From Owenia fusiformis (Eukaryota > Annelida > Polychaeta > Sabellida > Oweniidae), in NCBI GenBank assembly GCA_903813345.2, contig CAIIXF020000010.1, positions 37,313,425-37,377,424 on the forward strand: a stretch of DNA of 64,000 nucleotides, given 5' to 3'. Position 1 is the first letter of the stretch; each line of letters begins with the position of its first letter. This document shows positions 9,632-20,805 of this stretch, piece by piece. The notes beneath the pieces were generated by a model. It worked only from the letters and a program-made list of their open reading frames with translations. It ran no database searches and was not told where the DNA came from. The translations under genes were made by a program, and so were the position numbers.

Positions 9632-11170
9632 TAGGTCAATTGTACATGTTGCTTGCAATTTTGTCACCCCTTTAGATCTGATTCTGCCTTTAATAGGTCA
9701 ATTGTACATATTGCTTGCAATTTTATCACCCCTTCAGATCTGATTCTGCCTTTATTAGGTCAATTGTACATATTGCTTGCAATTTTGTCCATCCATTTAG
9801 ATCTGATTCTGCCTTTAATAGGTCAATTGTACATATTGTTTGCAATTTTGTCGCCCTTATAGATCTGATTCTGCCTATAATTGGTCAATTGTACATATTA
9901 CTTGCAATTTTTCACCCCTTTAGATCTGATTCTGCCTCTAATAGGTCAATTGTACATATTGTTTGCACTTTTGTCACCCCTTTGATCTGATTCTGCCTTT
10001 AATAGGTCAATTGTACATATTGCTTGCAATTTTATCACCCCTTTAGATCTGATTCTGCCTTTAATAGGTCAATTGTACATATTGCTTGCAATTTTGTCAC
10101 CCCTTTAGATCTGATTCTGCCTTTAATAGGTCAATTGTACATATTGCTTGCAATTATATCACCCCTATAGATCTGATTCTGCCTTTAATAGGTCAATTGT
10201 ACATATTGCTTGCAATTTTGTCACCCCTGAAGATCTGATTCTGCCTTTAATAGGTCAATTGTACATATTGCTTGCAATTTTGTCACCCCTTTCTGCCTTT
10301 AATAGGTCAATTGTACATATTGCTTGCAATTTTGTCACCCCTTTAGATCTGATTCTGCCTTTAATAGGTCAATTGTACATATTGCTTGCAATTTTATCAC
10401 CCCTATAGATCTGATTCTGCCTTTAATAGGCCAATTGTACATATTGCTTGCAATTTTGTCACCCCTGAAGATCTGATTCTGCCTTTAATAGGTCAATTGT
10501 ACATATTGCTTGCAATTTTGTCACCCCTGAAGATCTGATTCTGCCTTTAATAGGTCAAATGTACATATTGCTTGCAATTTTATCACCCCTTTAGATCTGA
10601 TTCTGCCTTTAATAGGTCAATTGTACATATTGCTTGCAATTTTGTCACCCCTGAAGATCTGATTCTGCCTTTAATAGGTCAATTGTACATATTGCTTGCA
10701 ATTTTGTCACCCCTGAAGATCTGATTCTGCCTTTAATAGGTCAATTGTACATATTGCTTGCAATTTTATCACCCCTATAGATCTGATTCTGCCTTTAATA
10801 GGTCAATTGTACATATTGCTTGCAATTTTGTCACCCCTGAAGATCTGATTCTGCCTTTAATAGGTCAATTGTACATATTGCTTGCAATTTTGTCACCCCT
10901 GAAGATCTGATTCTGCCTTTAATAGGTCAATTGTACATATTGCTTGCAATTTTGTCACCCCTGAAGATCTGATTCTGCCTTTAATAGGTCAATTGTACAT
11001 ATTGCTTGCAATTTTGTCACCCCTGAAGATCTGATTCTGCCTTTAATAGGTCAATTGTACATATTGCTTGCAATTTTGTCACCCCTTTAGATCTGATTCT
11101 GACTTCAATAGGTCAATTATACATATTGCTTGCAATTTTATCACCCCTCTAGATCTGATTCTGCCTTCAA
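9632..11170. repeat. 62-bp satellite array, about 25 copies
   Basis: A highly regular 62-bp unit (AGGTCAATTGTACATATTGC, then TTGCAATTTTGTCACCCC, then AGATCTGATTCTGCC). Copies differ mainly at the base pairs before AGATCT (TTT, CTA or TGA variants), and one copy near 10290 has an internal deletion. Variant patterns recur in groups, suggesting expansion by blocks. Confidence 0.93.
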
Positions 11171-11742
11171 GTTTAATTCTGAGTGTCAAACATGTAGAAT
11201 TTGCAATTACAATAAATAAATAGCACAATTAATTGTCATGGTTATAAGTTGCATTGTATATTCAATTAACAGGTTAAGTATAATGCTTTAAGTAGGTTTA
11301 GACTAGACATTTAAAGGATAAAGATAGTAATTCAATTTATTTATGGTGCAATGCATGATTTATAGTGCAACATATGACCTGTATAATTTCTGATGAATGT
11401 TCAAAGTACAAAATGTTGAAGCGACTGAGGTCTTTAGCATTTGGCAGAATAAAATTTCATGCATTACATTTGCTATATTATAGATTCAAGATCTTTTTAC
11501 AATTCTAATATGAAAAATGATCAAAAAATCTAGATGTATTTGAAAGTCCACAATCGGAAACAATACCTCGATTGTCTATTTATTGTGACATCATTTATTT
11601 TGACATCATATAGTGTGACATCATTTATCATATTAAATTGTCTATAAATAAAAAAGATTCTTATTTTCACTGGTAGCATTTTGTTCAGACAGACATCTCC
11701 TTTCACTGTCAACAGTTGATTGCTATAGTAACAAAATAGAAA
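11171..11742. other. Region downstream of the TLCD5-like gene
   Basis: This lies after the stop codon of the minus-strand gene and probably holds its 3' untranslated region. A degraded half copy of the 48.7-kb palindromic element is at about 11409-11512 (GAGGTCTTTAGCATTTGG ... ACAATTCTAATATGA). Confidence 0.5.
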
Positions 11743-12453
11743 CTAACGATCCTTTTTGTTGTTATTTTTCATTGTGTCACCCTGTGCCATATAATTGTCA
11801 CCCTGTGCCATATATGTGTCACCATGTGCCATATAATTGTCACCCTGTGAACTATCGACATTAGCCAAATCTTTAGAAATAGTTAAATCTTTAGAATCAA
11901 CTAAGTCGTTATCATTTTTTGCAATTGAACCATTTCTGACATTTGATCCATTCAATACATTTGATCCATTTGATATATTTGATCCATTCAATACATTTGA
12001 TCCATTCAATACATTTGATCCCTTAGTTATAGTTGAATCACTGCTTTGTGTTACACATCTCTGACTTTTCAATATGGCAAACATTTTAGAATATTTTTTG
12101 AAAGCATATTTTACGATACTTATCCAAAACAACCAACTTATAATATAAATCGTTGTTCCTCCTAGACGTCCAAAAAAATCTGGTCTTGGGTGATTTAAAT
12201 AGCACACCCAGAGAACAGTTCCGCATATGATACGCATGAATCCAAAAGTACAAATGAACGCCATGTCATTGAGCTCAGCAAGATTTGAGTCTCCTAATCC
12301 ACTTTCACGAAAAAAACCATCGAATTTGTAGAAAGGGATTGGATATTTCCGTTCCAAATAATGTGCCAATCATTTCTGTCCCGTAGATGCCTCTATAAAC
12401 AGTCATTGAGAGACCTAGGACGCTGACTAAGTGGTGAATCATCATTATAGCCC
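11743..12453 (-). CDS. TLCD5: TLCD5/TMEM136-like, last exon, with a one-base frame shift in a T7 run
   Basis: The exon starts in phase with exon 2 and encodes AIMMIHHLVSVLGLSMTVY, then GTEISNPFLQIRW, the core TLC segment with the His pair. After the T7 run at 12310-12316 the family frame continues one base off as FFRESGLGDSNLAELND and three further hydrophobic parts (RIICGTVLWVCYL, GGTTIYIISWLFW). Vertebrate TLCD5 reads NPLLQMRWFLRETG here, so six T would keep the frame. The extra T is a real mutation, an allele or a sequencing/assembly error in a homopolymer. The long Ser/Asn/Gly tail carries GSNVLN repeats and GD.YMAQ repeats, absent from vertebrate proteins. The stop is at 11743. Confidence 0.85.
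11750..12030 (-). repeat. Coding minisatellites in the TLCD5-like C-terminal tail
   Basis: Two short in-frame tandem blocks lie in the last exon. Six copies of an 18-bp unit encode GSNVLN and variants (about 11920-12030). About four copies of a 21-bp unit encode GD(N/T)YMA(Q/H) (about 11775-11850). Both units are multiples of three and keep the frame open, consistent with protein-level tolerance of the repeats. Confidence 0.75.
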
Positions 12454-13164
12454 CTGGAAGACAAATTTATCATCATCTTTTTAAAGATGAAATATAATGG
12501 GATATACAGTAAAACCTGTGTGGAATACCTTTGGTATGTAGTAAGGAGGTGTTCTTACATACACACATAATGTATCCTCTGGTCCCAAAAAATCTCTGCG
12601 ACAACATGCAATGCTCATAACTTTTAATAAAGGAAACCATACAATTTCATACTTTCGGGGTTTGATGCCCTCTAATAAAATGTTGCAAGTTGTGCTTGGA
12701 AGTTGCCAGTTAAATAGTACAGATATTGTTATGGAAACTCTGATAGTGCATTTTTGGAAATATTAGAAGACTGGCTTTTAATAACTTAATCTATTGAATT
12801 ACACATCGCAATGTACATCGAAAAAAAGTCTGAGAAAATTGCACTGAAATACAGAAAGCAAATGCTTTAAAATACCGAACGGAATGAATAAATAATAGTA
12901 CGCTGGTACATCCGAGTACTTCCGGTAACAGTGAAGTGAAAGTAAAGACATGAGAAAGGAAAGGGTGATTTTTAATTTAATTTTTTTAAAACATTGATGT
13001 TTTGTTTCAGACATTGATGTTTTTTGATTTTTAGCAACTTTTTTTTACATTATTCTTCAATTTTAAGTGAACGACCCCCAGAAAAGATTTAAGGCTTTAA
13101 GCTCAAACTTCATCCAGGTTTGCCTCTACATGTATCACTAAATTTCAAGTAACAAGGAACTTAC
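12454..13164 (-). other. Intron 2 of the TLCD5-like gene
   Basis: About 711 bp between exons 2 and 3. No repeat array or mobile-element signature is recognised. Confidence 0.7.
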
Positions 13165-13260
13165 CTTCAGTTCTTGAGAAAATACACCAAGTGAAGTCAA
13201 ACAGGAAGTAGCCCAATGAAAGCATGCATGCCATATGCTGTAGCTGAGTATTAGGACCAC
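13165..13260 (-). CDS. TLCD5: TLCD5/TMEM136-like, coding exon 2
   Basis: This 96-nt exon completes a Gly codon and encodes GPNTQLQHMACMLSLGYF and then LFDFTWCIFSRTE, leaving one base of a Gly codon. It aligns with GSPNTPLQVHVLCLTLGYF and IFDLGWCVYFQSEG in vertebrate TLCD5. The acceptor is TATTCTAG and the donor is AAG then GTAAGT. Phases match exon 1 and exon 3 exactly. Confidence 0.9.
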
Positions 13261-14830
13261 CTAGAATAAGAATTTACAGGATAATTATAATATCCTGAGC
13301 ATGGACCGAAATATTTGGTACACAGGGATTTTCTGTCCTGAGACCAAAGTCAGGAAGGACGGGACAATATCGGGAAACTGATATTATGGAGAATTGTGTG
13401 ATATTTTTCCGAAAATCATTTATCAACCGCATATGTGAATGATATCTTTTATCAGAATACAATTTTTTAATTGTAATCATGGGATAAATTCAATATCAGA
13501 TCATTTCTAGAGATATGTCATTCTTATATGCATTATGACATCATATTGCTCTCATTATATGTCGTTCTTATGTATTATGAGTATGACCTCATATTGCTCT
13601 CACTATATGTCATTCCATTGTATTATGACCTCATATTTCTCTAACTATATTGTCATTCTTATGTATTATGACCTCATAAATCTAACTATATGTCATTCTT
13701 ATATGCATTATGACCTCATATTGCTCTCACTATATGCCATTCTTATGTATTATAACCTCATATTGCTCTCACTATACATGTATGTCATTCTTATATGTAT
13801 TATGACCTCATATTGCTCTCACTATATGTCATTCTTATGTATTATGACCTCATATTGCTCTCACTATATTGTCATTCTTATATGTATTATGACCACATAT
13901 TGCTCTAACTATATGTCATTCTTATGTATTATGACCACATATTGCTCTAACTATATGTCATTCTTATGTATTATGACCTCATATTTCTCTCACTATATTG
14001 TCATTCTTATATGTATTATGACCACATATTGCTCTAACTATATGTCATTCTTATGTATTATGACCTCATATTTCTCTCACTATATTGTCATTCTTATATG
14101 TATTATGACCACATATTGCTCTAACTATATGTCATTCTTATGTATTATGACCTCATATTACTCTAACTATATGTCATTCTTATATGCATTATGACCTCAT
14201 ATTGCTCTAACTATATGTCATTCTTATGTATTATGACCTCATATTGCTCTCACTATATTGTCATTCTTATATGTATTATGACCACATATTGCTCTAACTA
14301 TATGTCATTCTTATGTATTATGACCTCATATTACTCTAACTATATGTCATTCTTATATGCATTATGACCTCATATTGCTCTAACTATATGTCATTCTTAT
14401 GTATTATGACCTCATATTGCTCTCACTATATGTCATTCTTATGTATTATAACCTCATATTGCTCTCACTATATTGTCATTCTTATATGTATTATGACCTC
14501 ATATTGCTCTAACTATATGTCATTCTTATGTATGACCTCATAAATCTAACTATATGTCATTCTTATATGCATTATGACCTCATACTGCTCTCATTATATG
14601 TTATTTTTATGTATTATGACCTCATATTGCTCTAACTATATGTCATTTTTATGTATTATGACCACATATTGCTCTCACTATATGTCATTTTTATGTATTA
14701 TGACCACATATTGCTCTCACTATATGTCATTTTTATGTATTATGACCTCATATTGCTCTAACTATATATCATTTTTATGCCTAATTTCTGTTGTCTTTCT
14801 GTATAATGTGAAAGAAAAGTTGACATTTAC
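13261..14830 (-). other. Intron 1 of the TLCD5-like gene
   Basis: About 1.57 kb, of which some 80% is the 42-bp satellite array at 13514-14775. The splice sites are intact on both sides. Confidence 0.75.
13514..14775. repeat. 42-bp satellite array inside an intron, about 29 copies
   Basis: The unit is CTCATATTGCTCTAACTATA plus TGTCATTCTTATGTATTATGAC, with 45-bp variants containing an extra triplet. Because 42 is a multiple of three, one plus-strand frame stays open for 219 codons as a 14-residue repeat (MTSYCSHYMSFLCI). It is antisense to the host gene and intronic, so I treat the frame as a by-product. Confidence 0.92.
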
Positions 14831-15047
14831 CAGGATCTGTAAATGGCCATGGTCCTTGTATAAAAGCACACCAGCCGCAGACAGCCACCATGGATACTGC
14901 ATGCAACAGCGTCACAATTCTACATTGCCACTCATATGTTCTGGTGGGATTCACGATGCATAGTGTCAAATAGATGGTGCTCCACATCAACGTAATGCTG
15001 AGAACGGGAAGTATTGCATCATAGCCATCATAGTCTGTTACTTCCAT
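14831..15047 (-). CDS. TLCD5: TLC-domain membrane protein, TLCD5/TMEM136-like, coding exon 1
   Basis: The exon encodes 72 codons plus one base: MEVTDYDGYDAILP, a first membrane segment (VLSITLMWSTIYLTLC), then NPTRTYEWQCRIVTLLHA, a second membrane segment and FIQGPWPFTDP. This matches the vertebrate TMEM136/TLCD5 N-terminus (HEWNCRLVTLTHG ... VDGPWPFTHPG). The protein is expected to be a multi-pass TLC-domain membrane protein; its reaction is not established, unlike the related ceramide synthases. The donor is CCTG then GTAAAT. A splice acceptor (TTTATTTCAG) lies just 5' of the ATG, so an upstream noncoding exon is likely. Two further exons follow at 13165-13260 and 11743-12453. Confidence 0.9.
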
Positions 15048-15238
15048 TCTCTGAAATAAACGGAAGATTTCATAGTGACAACAATGACAACAGGCCTTCT
15101 AACTCTTTTTTTATTCTTAATTTTGTGAACACAAACATCAAAAATTAAACATTTGGTGGAACAATTCTACAACATCTTGTATTTATATGTTTTGCAATGA
15201 TGAGTCACCTATGAGACACAGAAAATATGTGTTTAGTC

Positions 15239-15767
15239 TAATCCCATGCCAGAGTCTACAGTCCTGTATCAAGTGCATTCTTTTGCCTGTACGATTACAA
15301 CTTGGGTGAATTATCTATGCCCCTTATACTTAAGATACCTACCTCATGCATTATAGAGCTCAAAATTTAACTTCTAATATATTGGAACCGCCAATTGTCT
15401 GGGTATATCGGCAGAGCGGGAACATTTTTCTTTTATATCGAGAGAGATTCCATCACTTTTCAAGATGGGGGTTGGATTTAAAAGGGGATTCCCCGTTTGA
15501 CTGTCCCGGATGTGGCCGGGAAGTAACAATAAATGGAGGAATTTGACAGTTGAAATAAGTTAAATATTACATGCAAATATTCCGATCAGAAACAAAAATT
15601 TCTGCCGATTAACCCAGACAATTGTGGATTCAACTACACGAAAAGAATGCTAAAATACCAAAGAATCTATTGAAGTAGTGTAAGAAGCGTAAACAATTCT
15701 CCCATGTTGTAATCGCACAGGCAAAAGATTGAGATGTTCTCAGGACTATAGTCCTGGCACGGGATAA
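15239..15767. mobile_element. Foldback element, 5' part of a chimeric insertion
   Basis: The ends are TAATCCCATGCCAGAGTC on the left and GACTATAGTCCTGGCACGGG plus ATAA on the right, imperfect inverted repeats. About 160 bp next to each end (for example TTGCCTGTACGATTACAAC and TTCTAATATATTGGAACCGCC) match the element at 20973-21718, so it is an older member of the same family. It joins a LINE fragment directly on its right. The left flank GTTTAGTCT is not repeated at its right end but after the LINE tail. Confidence 0.7.
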
Positions 15768-16754
15768 GTTACAGAGCAGCCCTGGTAGTTTCCGGGGCGA
15801 TTTATGGTACGTGCAAGCAAAAATTATATAAATGTTTAAACTGGAAAACCATAGCGGAGAGAAGAGAAGAAAAACAAAGTATTCACATGTTCAAAGTCCG
15901 ATCAATTTTGACCCCCTCTTATGTAGTCTCTATATATGAAAAACTGTCCAATCCTGGTGCCGAAAGGGAGCTCCGCTCCAGAAGAGAATATGTTTTACCA
16001 GTGAGAGCGTCTGTGAAATACCTAAATTCACCAGCCATAAAGCCTATCTCCATTTGGAAAAATCTTTCAACTGAAATAAAAACATCGCCAACCCTAGCAA
16101 TCTTCAAGAAAAACTATAATAAGAAATATACATTTCATAAAAAGAATATTTTAACAAAAAATCTTAATTTGAAAAGGTCTTCTGAAACTAAACTTAATAA
16201 AATAAGAAGCGACCTTGCCCTTAAAAGTGACTTTTTTAGACATAATTTCAACAACATCATAGATCCTTCTTGCCCCTGCGGCCACCGAAATCAAGATAAG
16301 ATTCATCTTTTACTCGACTGCCCTCTAACCGCCATACATAGAAATGATTACATACAGAACATCCTAAAGTTAGACAATCTTGATATTATGTGCTATTTTG
16401 GAAAAACCAGAAAGCAAAAAATAGAATTTATACTTTATGGAGATGAAAATTTAAATAGTGAACTGAATACAAAATGCCTTCAACTATCTTCAAATTATAT
16501 CGATAACATCTTAGAATGACCATCCTCCTCATTTCACATCATCTCTCATTAACACTCATATACATCATCATGGGCAAGACCTGGTGGACGACCGTCTGTC
16601 CGTTGCAATCCTACACACTCCAGTGATTTATTATATGTTTTTAACTTTCTAGAGGGGGGCCAATAATGCTATGTAGCCTCGGCCCCTCACAATCTATGTA
16701 AATAATTATGTTGAATATTATAGAAATAAATAACAATAACCTATAAAAAAAAAA
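15768..16754 (+). mobile_element. 5'-truncated LINE with poly(A) tail
   Basis: The insert holds the C-terminal end of a LINE reverse transcriptase ORF, a 3' untranslated region and a run of 10 A at 16745-16754. It begins within one or two bases of the foldback end at 15767. GTTTAGTCTA follows the tail at 16755 and also precedes the foldback at 15231, so both parts share one 9-10 bp target duplication. Confidence 0.8.
15770..16519 (+). pseudogene. LINE reverse transcriptase C-terminus (fragment)
   Basis: The frame reads YRAALVVSGAIYGTCKQKLY, then KCLNWKTIAERREEKQ, typical of the region after the RT domain in Jockey/CR1/Rex-type LINEs. SIWKNLSTEIKTSPTLAIFK matches their usual WNSLP..IR...SL..FK segment. 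It ends with a CCHC-like finger (CPCGHRNQDKIHLLLDC). The RT catalytic motifs and endonuclease are absent because of 5' truncation. The last 210 codons are open from an ATG at 15887 to the stop at 16519, suggesting a fairly recent insertion. Confidence 0.8.
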
Positions 16755-16762
16755 GTTTAGTC

Positions 16763-17850
16763 TAGTTACGGACACAACATAAAAATGTTACAAAGGCTTG
16801 AAGCACGTGGGGCCGGCATATCTTTGAGTACAACCAGGGATTTTAGTGACCACACTAAGCACGCTTTATCAAGTGGCAAAAGTCACCTTTTTGACTTGGC
16901 CATAAAACAGAAGGTGTATCCCCTATTCTAGCCACTAAGTTGTACAATAGCTTTACTATCCAGAAGCTAACAAGGGGGAGCCAAAATTTTGAGTCAGTAG
17001 AAAAATGGTAGTCGGATTTCAATCTCAAATTCAGAGTCGGATTCCTGAAAAATTTCTACATTTATTTCATAGCTCATAATAAATTTGGAGAACATTTTGT
17101 TTTGACCTACTTTCCGGCCGTCATATATCAAAATCGGTAAGATTAATTAACAAAGGACAGTCACAGAAATGAAAGGGCTGTTTCTAAGCTACATGATGAA
17201 AAAAAGATGAAGGAATAATGAGGAATAGTAATGAAGATAATTGACAGAATGTTGGAAATGTAAAATTTGACCTAGTTCTTGACCTTGGCTTTTCAGTGTC
17301 CAAATATTCTAATTAAAGTAGCTTTGGAGGGCCTCTTCTATTGTAGGCTTTCATTTATTTTATTTGTATCCAGTCTGTAAAGTGTATCTTTACAATTCAT
17401 AATCTTCTTGAGCTCCATAGATTTAACAGAGGGATATCATCATATCAATTTTTTTAAATTTCAGAACATCATAACTTCCAAGTTGGAAGTCCAATCAAAA
17501 TTTTGTTTGCAGATTTGGATTCCTGAGAAAATTCTACTCTTATTTCATAGCTCACACATAAAGGAGAAGGTTTTGTTTTTACATTCTTTCTGGACACCAT
17601 ATCTTAAAAGTAGGTAAAATAACTTTCTTCATTTACTTGGAATGCTCTAAAAACCCTTCTTCCTTCGACCTTTAACCTTAGACTTATTGGGCGTTCAGAA
17701 GTTCTTGAAATAAAACGTTGTAAAAACCCTTCGACCTATCAACGACCTATTGAGTTCTAAGTTGAGATTCGTAAGTTTAATTCTCAAAATGTTGATTGTA
17801 GTCCCAGGATGTAGGTAAATTTGTTTCAATTGATCAACAAGGCACAGACG
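16763..17850. other. Intergenic; old duplication
   Basis: No gene is supported. A diverged pair of segments about 490 bp apart (17020-17120 and 17505-17610, sharing GGATTCCTGA, TTATTTCATAGCTCA and a G-rich to T-rich stretch) points to an old tandem duplication. Confidence 0.5.
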
Positions 17851-17858
17851 TGAACAAT

Positions 17859-18714
17859 ATCGTACCTAAAACACAGCATTGTGGTCTTGTTGACCAAGAA
17901 AGCAAGATGGCTGCAGAAAAGTTAATCAGCTCTAGAACTTATCACTGTGTAACATATGTAAAAATTTGAACGGTTTGGCTGGAAACCTGTAGACAAGTCT
18001 TGAAAGTGAAGATTTTAGGACGGAAAATCCAAAATGGCCACCTTAAAATTTACCCAGAATGCCCAAAAACCAATCAGTTCTTGACATTGATATGTAGAAA
18101 CATCCCTGAAAATTTCAGATGAATCTCTCAAATGGTTTGGCTGAAAATCTGTAGACAAGTCTTGAAAGTGAAGATTTTATGACAGAAAATCCAAAATGGC
18201 CACCTTAAAATTTAACCAGAATGCCCAAAAACTAATCAGTTCTTGACGTTGATATGTAGAAACATCCCTGAAAATTTCAGATAAATCCCTCAAAAGGTTT
18301 GGCTGGAAACCTGTAGACAAGTCTTGAAAGTAAAGATTTTAGGATGGAAAATCCAAAATGGCCACCTTAAAATTTAACCAGAATGCCCAAAAACTAATCA
18401 GTTCTTGACGTTGATATGTAGAAACATCCCTGAAAATTTCAGATGAATCCCTCAAATGGTTTGGCTGGAAACCTGTAGACAAGTCTTGAAAGTGAAGATT
18501 TTAGGACGGAAAATCCAAAATGGCCACCTTAAGATTTACCCAGAATGCCCAAAAACTAATCAGTTCTTGACGTTGATATGTAGAAACATCCCTGAAAATT
18601 TCAGATGAATCCCTCAAATGGTTTGGCTGGAAACCTGTAGACAAGCTGAAAAGTGAGACGCCGCCCGCCGCCCGTCAAGCTGACTACAATATCGTACCTT
18701 TTGTTAGGTACGAT
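17859..18714 (-). mobile_element. DNA element with internal 162-bp tandem repeats, copy A
   Basis: The ends are ATCGTACCTAA at 17859-17869 and its exact inverse TTAGGTACGAT at 18704-18714. Inside are four units of exactly 162 bp (unit starts at 17973, 18135, 18297 and 18459, with a partial fifth at 18621) containing GTTTGGCTGGAAACCTGTAG and CCAAAATGGCCACCTTAA. A G/C-rich block sits between the last unit and the right end. An 8-bp-stem hairpin (ATCGTACC ... GGTACGAT) forms that right end. The second copy, in opposite orientation, is at 55354-55933. The layout resembles bivalve pearl-type elements; the superfamily is not proven. Confidence 0.75.
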
Positions 18715-18849
18715 AAAAAGTTGCAGCCTATGAAAAGATATCACAGATGTTAAACTTAATCTGGCCCCAATTAAGATCAGATTAATGAACACCAGGCCAT
18801 CCAACTGTCCCGCAATTTGTGTATCTGTCACACATTTGCTCTCTATGTC

Positions 18850-19340
18850 AATAATCTGCAAAAGGCTAATAAGCCCATAATAAAGCAGATATATAATTTA
18901 ACAGTGATAGAATTTGAATAGAATATAATTTAAAGGGGCAATAAGGCTTGTAGAGAGAAAATAGGTAATTTTTAACTTTTTCTGAGCTATCAAGGCAACA
19001 GTTGGCTTAACATCTTCTTTGACATACCTATTTTCTTAAAATGTTTGGATAAACTATCAATTTCGGCATTAAAAAGTGTAAATTCAGTTCAAAGCTTCAA
19101 AAAGGGGACGTCCACTTTTATATTTTTAAGATCCAGCATGTTTCAAGAGGAATATAAGCTGAAATAATGATTATCTAGGGGGTTTCGTTGTAGAAAATAA
19201 AAATAGATGTTAGTCTTGATGAAATATCCAAACTTAAATATATTTTGACACTGGTCCATGATCGTTGAATGGCCCCTCTGCACTACTTGTTGCACCTTTA
19301 AAACCTAACATTCAAAAATAGATCTATGGTTTACAAGTCA
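18850..19340. repeat. Dispersed repeat, full copy
   Basis: The 28 bases at 18850-18877 and the segment around 19318 (TAGATCTATGGTTTACAA) recur in inverted orientation at 25068-25182, where the middle is missing. The middle part (GGGGCAATA ... TCTGAGCTATCA ... TTTTCTTAAAATGT) recurs at 54783-54895. It is therefore a dispersed, noncoding family, type unknown. Confidence 0.65.
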
Positions 19341-19513
19341 TTCCACAATGTAACCTAGTAGGATGGATGAAATAGAACAAACTGATAAGTAGACACATGG
19401 TTACATTTCATTATTTCGTTATTTTAACCATATGAACTGGTCACTAGAATTTCTGTTTTATTTTTAATTATGATTTAATTTTCGTAAGAGGGAAGAAAAC
19501 ATCCGCCATTAAT

Positions 19514-20604
19514 TGCTGGAATTACACATGGCGTTTTACAAAAGCGTCTTCGGTTTTAACCAGGTTTAAGAATTAGGTGTAATCACGATTGCGGTTTTAC
19601 AAAAGCGCTTTTCTAAAACTCCAAGAACCCTTGTCACTAGTAAACGGCATAAGTCGTTACAGTAAAATTTTAAATGTTTGTGACTACTTTGAATTTAAAA
19701 AATAAGCAATCAAATGACCAAATTGAAACAGTTTATGAAAAAATAGAAACATTTATATTTATCCTAACTTTTGTATATTTTAGTTTGTTTTGTAGTTTAG
19801 ATATCATATCTGTGTCCTCTTATATTTTGATACTTCTCTGCCATGTTATTTTCGGAAAAATTAACATGGCTGAAACTCTCTAAATTACAAAAGGCCACAG
19901 CTTTGCTGCACATTATACATTACTATCTGAAATATACAAAAGTTGGGATAAATATAAATGTTTCTAATTTTACATAAAATGTTTCAATTTGGTCATTTGA
20001 TTGCTTATTTTTTAAATTCAAAGTAGTTACAAACATTTCTGTTTTGACTGTAGGCGCTTTAAGTGTGCGGTGTAATACCGATCGGTTTTTGTAAGACGCC
20101 TTACCCGGGTGTTTAGTTTTTAACATAATTGCCCTAAACGAAATATTTGATACATTTGATACATGATGAGACATCTGGTCACGCTGCTATCTGGCTATAT
20201 CTAAATTGAAAAATGGATGATGGTCGCCAGGTCACATCGAAATCAAGCGTTATCTTCAGAGAATATGTACATATTTTTCTTTTACCTTTTTATTATGTTT
20301 TCTCATAATTAATAAAACATAAATAAAAATTATGCAATGTCATGCATTTTTAATCAAATTATGGAAGATCAGTTTTGTCTTAGATGCAAAAAGAATACAT
20401 TTACAGGAGATGTACACATGTATGCTGAATATTATCCATAACTACATTGTTAAAAGTGCACGAAAGGCGTTTTAGAAAAAACAGGTGTAATTCCAAAACA
20501 TAATTCCTAAGACGCTTTAGAAATGTTGGTGTAATCAGAATGGCGATTTTGTAAGACGCCTTCCACTAAAACGTTTTAGCGGATTTTGTGGTGTAATTCC
20601 AGCA
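19514..20604. mobile_element. Foldback DNA element with 14-bp perfect termini
   Basis: TGCTGGAATTACAC at 19514-19527 is exactly inverted at 20591-20604. Next to both ends are related GCGTTTTA/TAAAACG-rich subterminal blocks. An inner inverted repeat of about 110 bp (about 19674-19787 and 19926-20033) makes two mirror-image open frames, both translating to MFVTTLNLKNKQSNDQIET; these are not genes. No transposase is seen. Confidence 0.75.
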
Positions 20605-20805
20605 GTCGACACATGCGCACTTCAAATATCATGCATTTGCTTCTTCTGGCTTGCTAATTAATATCATAATATGTGTAGCTTGTTATTTTGGATCAAGATA
20701 AAGACAGGTGTAACGAATAAAACATCGATTAAAATATCACAACGACATGTTATTCTCAAAAACTAACAGTTGAGAAGGTAGTACGCAAGAGACATAATTA
20801 AACCT

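Noticed and set aside
9653-10408. Repeated open frames with SDSAFNRSIVHIACNF
   Set aside because: 62-bp satellite read in successive frames.
11743-12369. TLCD5-like protein starting at MAHYLERKYPIPFY
   Set aside because: That start is out of frame with the conserved upstream segment GTEISNPFLQIRW; the real exon begins at 12453.
13535-14194. Plus-strand 219-codon frame of 14-residue repeats
   Set aside because: 42-bp satellite inside an intron of the opposite strand; unit length divisible by three explains the open frame.
19674-20174. Two mirror-image open frames encoding MFVTTLNLKNKQSND
   Set aside because: They are the arms of a foldback element, open on both sides by symmetry; no domain.
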